In this document: positions 60,597-64,000 of the stretch, piece by piece
Position numbering within the stretch: position 1 is the first letter of the stretch
Layout: the number at the start of each line of letters is the position of its first letter
DNA from: Actinopolyspora mzabensis
GTDB taxonomy: Bacteria; Actinomycetota; Actinomycetes; Mycobacteriales; Pseudonocardiaceae
Length of the DNA stretch: 64,000 nucleotides
Direction of reading: 5' to 3'
Assembly (NCBI RefSeq): GCF_900101095.1
Contig: NZ_FNFM01000013.1
Coordinates: 62,001-126,000 of the forward strand
Position numbers and translations under genes: made by a program
Notes under the pieces: generated by a model
What the model was told of the DNA's origin: nothing
The model's database searches: none
What the model saw: the letters and a program-made list of their open reading frames with translations, nothing else

Positions 60597-62585
60597 CTAC
60601 CACTCGCCGCCGGACAACCGATGCAGCCGCAGCGCCAGCTGAATCTCCAGACCGCGCTCGGGAGACCGCCAGTCCGGCCCGAGCAGTGCCGATACCCGCT
60701 CCAGCCGTTGGGAGACCGTGTTCACGTGCACGTGCAACGCTCGAGCCGTTCTACTGAGACCGGCATCGTGCTCGAAGTAGCTTCGCAGCGTTTTCACCAG
60801 ATCGGTGCCCTTGCGGGAGTCGTAATCCAGTACCGCCCCCACGGTTCGACGTACGTAGCCGGAGAGGTCACCGCGGTCGCCCAGCAACACCCCCAGGAAT
60901 CCCAACTCCGCCAGGGCCGCGCCTTCACCCTCACGGCCCAGGGCGAGCAGAGCTTCCAGGCAGCGGCACGCCTCCTCGTATTTGTCCGCGATTCCCTCCA
61001 GGCCCGCCACAGGTCCGGAACCGCCCACAGTTACCGGACGTGCCGTGCTCGTGCCGAGCGCTCGGGCGGCGTTCTGGGCCGCGTTTCCCGCATCCGTGCC
61101 GGGAAGCACGATAACCAGGTGGTCACCATGGGTACCCGCGAGCCCGCTGTGCTGCCCGACATAGCGCGAGGCCGCGGCAGCCAGCCGTTCACGATCCGCG
61201 TTTCCGCAGGGAGAGACCAGCACCACTTTGCTGCCCTCGGGGTCGAAGCCGACTCGTCTCGCTCTGGCAGCCAGGCCACCGTGCGCGCGTTCCCCCACGC
61301 CCAGCAGCTCGGTGATCAGCTCTCCCCGCACGCGTTCCTCCGCCTCGGCGGTTCTGCGTCGGAGCAACAGCACCAGTGCGGTAACCACACCCGCGCGTTC
61401 GAACAATCGCCGATCGGCATCGGCGGGTTGGTGGCAGCCCACCAGGGTCAGACTGCCGAGCAGTTCGGGGCCGGCCAACGCCGCGCACACCAGGTTCGTC
61501 CGCCACGGCACCGATCTTCCGCTGTGGCGGGACTGCTGCACCGCCCGGTCGGGCCACGGCAACGAATCCGTCGCCGCGCACGCCAGCTCGGTGCCGTCCT
61601 CGTCGTGCACCACGATACCGCCCCCGAGCACGTCCGCCACGGCTTCCGCGATGTCCTCCAGGCTTCCGCCGCGCAGCACCAAATCCGTGAGGCGATCGTG
61701 GGCTCGTTCGGCACGTCGCATCGCCGAGTTGTGCTCACGGATGGTCTCGTGCGCGGCGTTGAGTTCCACCAACGCGTGCCGCGTCTCCTCCAGCAGCCGT
61801 GAGTTGTCGATGGCGATCGCGGCGTGGTCGGCCAGCGATGAAAGCAGTGCGATCTCGTCGTGCGAGTAGTCCCGCGTCGACCGGTCCGCGGCGTAGAGCA
61901 CGCCGATCACCGAGCCACCCACCGCCAGCGGAACTCCCAGAATGGCCACGAGACGTTCGTCACCGACGGCGCGGTCGATCTCATCGGTGTGCGTGAACCG
62001 CTCGTCCTCGAAGTAGGAGGGGGTGGCGTAGGGCCGGGCGGTCTGGGCCACCAGCCCGCCCAGACCTTCTCCCATCCCGAGCCGCACCTGCTGGAACAGC
62101 GCCGAGACGCACCCGTCGGTGACCCGCATGTAAGTGGTACCCGCCCGGGAGTCGTTGAGACTGAGATAAGCCACGTGACTTCCCAGCAGCATCCGCGCGC
62201 GGTGCACGATCGCCCGCAGCACCGCGTCGGGGTCGCGTACTCGTGCCAGATCGCCCGCGGTGTCGAACAGGGCGGCCAGTTCAGACTCGTGGCGGCGTCT
62301 TTCGTCGAGGGTGTTGCGGAGGCGTAGCGCCAGCTTCCCCGCCCGTTCCACGCGGTGCAGCTCCCGGGCGGGGAGCCGAGTACGCGCTTCCACCGGTACC
62401 TGTGCGAGCTGTTCACTGGTCCCGTCGCCCGCGAGCAGTTCGAACAGGTGCAGCAGGTAATCCGAGCAGGTGAGCATGCTCGTCATGGTCGAGGTGGGGT
62501 GGTTCCGGCGGCAACCAAGGGACGAACGCGATTCGGTTTCCTCCGCCGGTTCCTGATCCCGGTGGTACGAGTTCCCCGCCGACAC
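60597..62585 (-). CDS. GAF-domain PucR/CdaR-type transcriptional regulator
   Basis: 662 residues if from GTG 62585 (AGGTGAG upstream); ATG 62486 gives 629. A GAF domain spans ~100-250 (SELAALFDTAGDLARVRDPDAVLRAIVHRA, LGGLVAQTARPYATPSYF, GVLYAADRSTRDYSHDEIALLSSLADHAAIAIDN). A short coiled segment and a GGDEF-like/CdaR middle follow. The C-terminal PucR helix-turn-helix is TLRSYFEHDAGLSRTARALHVHVNTVSQRLERV. These regulators sense small metabolites. It begins 28 bp after the transporter stop, so the two form an operon and the transporter's substrate may be its effector. Confidence 0.85.
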   Translation of the reverse strand: MSAGNSYHRDQEPAEETESRSSLGCRRNHPTSTMTSMLTCSDYLLHLFELLAGDGTSEQLAQVPVEARTRLPARELHRVERAGKLALRLRNTLDERRRHESELAALFDTAGDLARVRDPDAVLRAIVHRARMLLGSHVAYLSLNDSRAGTTYMRVTDGCVSALFQQVRLGMGEGLGGLVAQTARPYATPSYFEDERFTHTDEIDRAVGDERLVAILGVPLAVGGSVIGVLYAADRSTRDYSHDEIALLSSLADHAAIAIDNSRLLEETRHALVELNAAHETIREHNSAMRRAERAHDRLTDLVLRGGSLEDIAEAVADVLGGGIVVHDEDGTELACAATDSLPWPDRAVQQSRHSGRSVPWRTNLVCAALAGPELLGSLTLVGCHQPADADRRLFERAGVVTALVLLLRRRTAEAEERVRGELITELLGVGERAHGGLAARARRVGFDPEGSKVVLVSPCGNADRERLAAAASRYVGQHSGLAGTHGDHLVIVLPGTDAGNAAQNAARALGTSTARPVTVGGSGPVAGLEGIADKYEEACRCLEALLALGREGEGAALAELGFLGVLLGDRGDLSGYVRRTVGAVLDYDSRKGTDLVKTLRSYFEHDAGLSRTARALHVHVNTVSQRLERVSALLGPDWRSPERGLEIQLALRLHRLSGGEW

Positions 62586-62613
62586 CGCAGCTCACCTGTC
62601 CTTCACCCGCCCC

Positions 62614-63954
62614 TCATCGGGCGATTTCGGTTTCCGCCGTGCTCTCGGTGTGCAGTGAGCTTCCCCTGGTCTCGGTGGCGAACAGAATGGCCACCGAGGT
62701 CACCGCCGCGCCCAGGGCCACATAGATCGCGATCGGTACCCAGCTGTCGAAGGCGGCCAGCAGGCCGGTGGCGATCGTGGGCGCCAGGCCGCCCGCTATC
62801 ACTGATGCCAGCTGGTAGCCGATCGAGGCACCCGAGTACCTGACGCGGGTGCCGAACAGCTCGGACATGAAAGCCGCCTGTGGCCCGTACATGGCGGCGT
62901 GCAGGACCAGACCGCCCGTCACCCCGAGCGCTATCATGGCGAACGAACCGGTTTCGAGCAGCGGGAAGAACGCGAAGATCCAGAAGCCGGTTCCCACGGC
63001 ACCGATCAGGTAGATCCCCCTGCGCCCGTAGCGGTCGGAGAGGGCGCCCCAGATCGGGATTACCACGAAATGCACCACCGAGGCGACCAGGACCGCGTTG
63101 AGTGCGACCGATTCGGACAGATCCAACTGCTTGGTGATGTAGGTCAACACGAACGCCGTGATCACGTAGTAGCAGACGTTCTCCACGAAGCGCGCCCCCG
63201 AGGCGATGAGCACCTCCCGCCACTGCTCGCGCAGTACCCGAACGATGGGGGGTTGCTCGGGAGCGCTTCGCTGCTCCGCCTTGTCGGCGGCCTCCAGGAA
63301 CACCGGGGACTCGCTGACCGCCAATCGGATCCACAACCCCACCAGCACCAGCAATCCGGACAGCAGGAACGGGAGGCGCCAGCCCCAGGCCATGAAGGCT
63401 TCCTCCGACTGCACCGCCGACAGCACGGCCAGTACCGCGGTGGCCAGCAGGTTGCCGGTCGGTACACCCGCCTGCGGCCAGGATGCCCAGAAGCCTCGTC
63501 GGGCACTGTCGGTGTGTTCGGAGACGATGAGTACCGCCCCGCCCCATTCACCGCCCAGAGCGAATCCCTGCACCACCCGCAGCAGGGTGAGCAGGATGGG
63601 GGCCGCGACGCCTATAGTCCCGAAAGTGGGAAGCAGCCCCACCGCGAAGGTGGCACCCCCCATCAGCAACAGGCTCAGCACCAGCAGTTTCTTGCGACCC
63701 AGTCGGTCGCCGAAGTGACCGAACACCAGGCCACCCAGCGGGCGGAACACGAAGCCGATCGCGAAGCTGGAGAACGCGAGCAACGTGCCGATCAGCTCGT
63801 CCTCGGTGGGGAAGAAAGCCTTGTTGAACACCAACGCGGCCGCCGAGCCGTACAGGAAGAAGTCGTACCACTCGATGGTGGTGCCGATCATGCTCGATCC
63901 GACGATCCGGGCCAGTGAGGTGCCGGAGGGCGAATCGGATCGTGTCGCGTTCAT
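62614..63954 (-). CDS. MFS transporter, metabolite:H+ symporter (MHS) family
   Basis: 446 residues from ATG 63954, with AGGAG upstream. Twelve helices, with the MHS features SSMIGTTIEWYDFFLYGSAAALVFNKAFFP, RPLGGLVFGHFGDRLGRKK (loop 2-3 motif) and LLRVVQGFALGGEWGGAVLIVSEH. Such proteins import small carboxylates (shikimate, alpha-ketoglutarate, proline or aromatic acids). A pca substrate is possible but the pca operon is 45 kb away. First gene with the GAF/PucR regulator downstream. Confidence 0.9.
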   Translation of the reverse strand: MNATRSDSPSGTSLARIVGSSMIGTTIEWYDFFLYGSAAALVFNKAFFPTEDELIGTLLAFSSFAIGFVFRPLGGLVFGHFGDRLGRKKLLVLSLLLMGGATFAVGLLPTFGTIGVAAPILLTLLRVVQGFALGGEWGGAVLIVSEHTDSARRGFWASWPQAGVPTGNLLATAVLAVLSAVQSEEAFMAWGWRLPFLLSGLLVLVGLWIRLAVSESPVFLEAADKAEQRSAPEQPPIVRVLREQWREVLIASGARFVENVCYYVITAFVLTYITKQLDLSESVALNAVLVASVVHFVVIPIWGALSDRYGRRGIYLIGAVGTGFWIFAFFPLLETGSFAMIALGVTGGLVLHAAMYGPQAAFMSELFGTRVRYSGASIGYQLASVIAGGLAPTIATGLLAAFDSWVPIAIYVALGAAVTSVAILFATETRGSSLHTESTAETEIAR

Positions 63955-64000
63955 ATCTCACTCCTGTTGTGTCGGGAGACGAGTCGTGCGGAGCCCCCGA

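Noticed and set aside
62614-63954. Naming the MHS transporter pcaK
   Set aside because: PcaK belongs to another MFS branch and this gene is 45 kb from the pca operon, linked to a GAF/PucR regulator instead.
1-64000. tRNA, rRNA, CRISPR, transposase, integrase or phage genes
   Set aside because: None seen by reading both strands; the only tandem repeat is the 15-bp minisatellite in the fasciclin gene.

Overview
The window is high-GC actinobacterial DNA. Nearly every base is coding, GTG and TTG starts are common, and 4-bp ATGA/GTGA/TTGA stop-start overlaps recur. Gene content (beta-ketoadipate operon with a fused pcaL, crtI-crtB-idi-crtT-crtU carotenoid genes, hopanoid genes, a 7Fe ferredoxin, an actinobacterial-type qcrB, a DUF2267 protein) and the acidic proteins suggest a Pseudonocardiales-type actinomycete, perhaps near Actinopolyspora or Saccharopolyspora. 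That placement is inference. I saw no tRNA, rRNA, CRISPR array, insertion sequence or phage gene; the window looks like chromosomal metabolic DNA.

Layout. 1-4.1 kb: leftward nitrate/nitrite assimilation genes (nitrate reductase catalytic subunit, an FAD/[2Fe-2S] reductase, and the start of nirB, cut by the window edge). 4.3-5.1 kb: a sirtuin. 5.3-8.3 kb: a MarR regulator divergent from a wrbA-mhqO-mhqD-like quinone-detoxification operon, with a palindromic operator over the promoter. 8.4-10.3 kb: a sulfotransferase divergent from an APS kinase, a plausible PAPS supply-and-use pair. 10.4-18.0 kb: the complete lower protocatechuate pathway (pcaIJFHGBL) with an IclR regulator at its end and a multi-half-site operator at its start. 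18.2-27.7 kb: an ABC exporter, a small membrane protein, the RNA-binding protein Tex, a short mammalian-type transketolase, an MscS-like channel and a PRC-barrel membrane protein.

27.9-35.7 kb is a hopanoid operon: an HpnC-HpnD fusion, HpnE, a polyprenyl diphosphate synthase, squalene-hopene cyclase, HpnG and HpnH. Together these would convert FPP to squalene, then hopene, adenosylhopane and ribosylhopane. 35.9-43.9 kb holds a membrane protein, an SDR, a DMT transporter, a very unusual glycosyltransferase/wax-ester-synthase-type acyltransferase fusion, ferredoxin, a DeoR regulator, DUF2267 and an O-methyltransferase. 44.2-47.8 kb: a qcrB without qcrC or qcrA, an SPW-repeat protein, a universal stress protein and a small hypothetical.

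48.1-54.8 kb is a carotenoid locus. A leftward operon crtI-crtB-idi-crtT-crtU faces a rightward Rieske non-heme iron oxygenase. Neither a GGPP synthase (crtE) nor a lycopene cyclase (crtY) is present, so the end product is uncertain; aryl carotenoids of the isorenieratene type are the obvious guess if a cyclase exists elsewhere. 55.2-60.5 kb contains a GT2 glycosyltransferase, a DUF2064 protein, an extended SDR with a Cys/His insert, a fasciclin lipoprotein with a 15-bp minisatellite, and a membrane-anchored sulfite-oxidase-family molybdoenzyme. The window closes with a GAF/PucR-type regulator next to an MHS-family transporter.

The items most worth follow-up are the glycosyltransferase-acyltransferase fusion (38659-41145), the Rieske oxygenase beside crtU (48137-49156), the HpnC-HpnD fusion (27922-29691) and the quinone-response operator (5915-5963).
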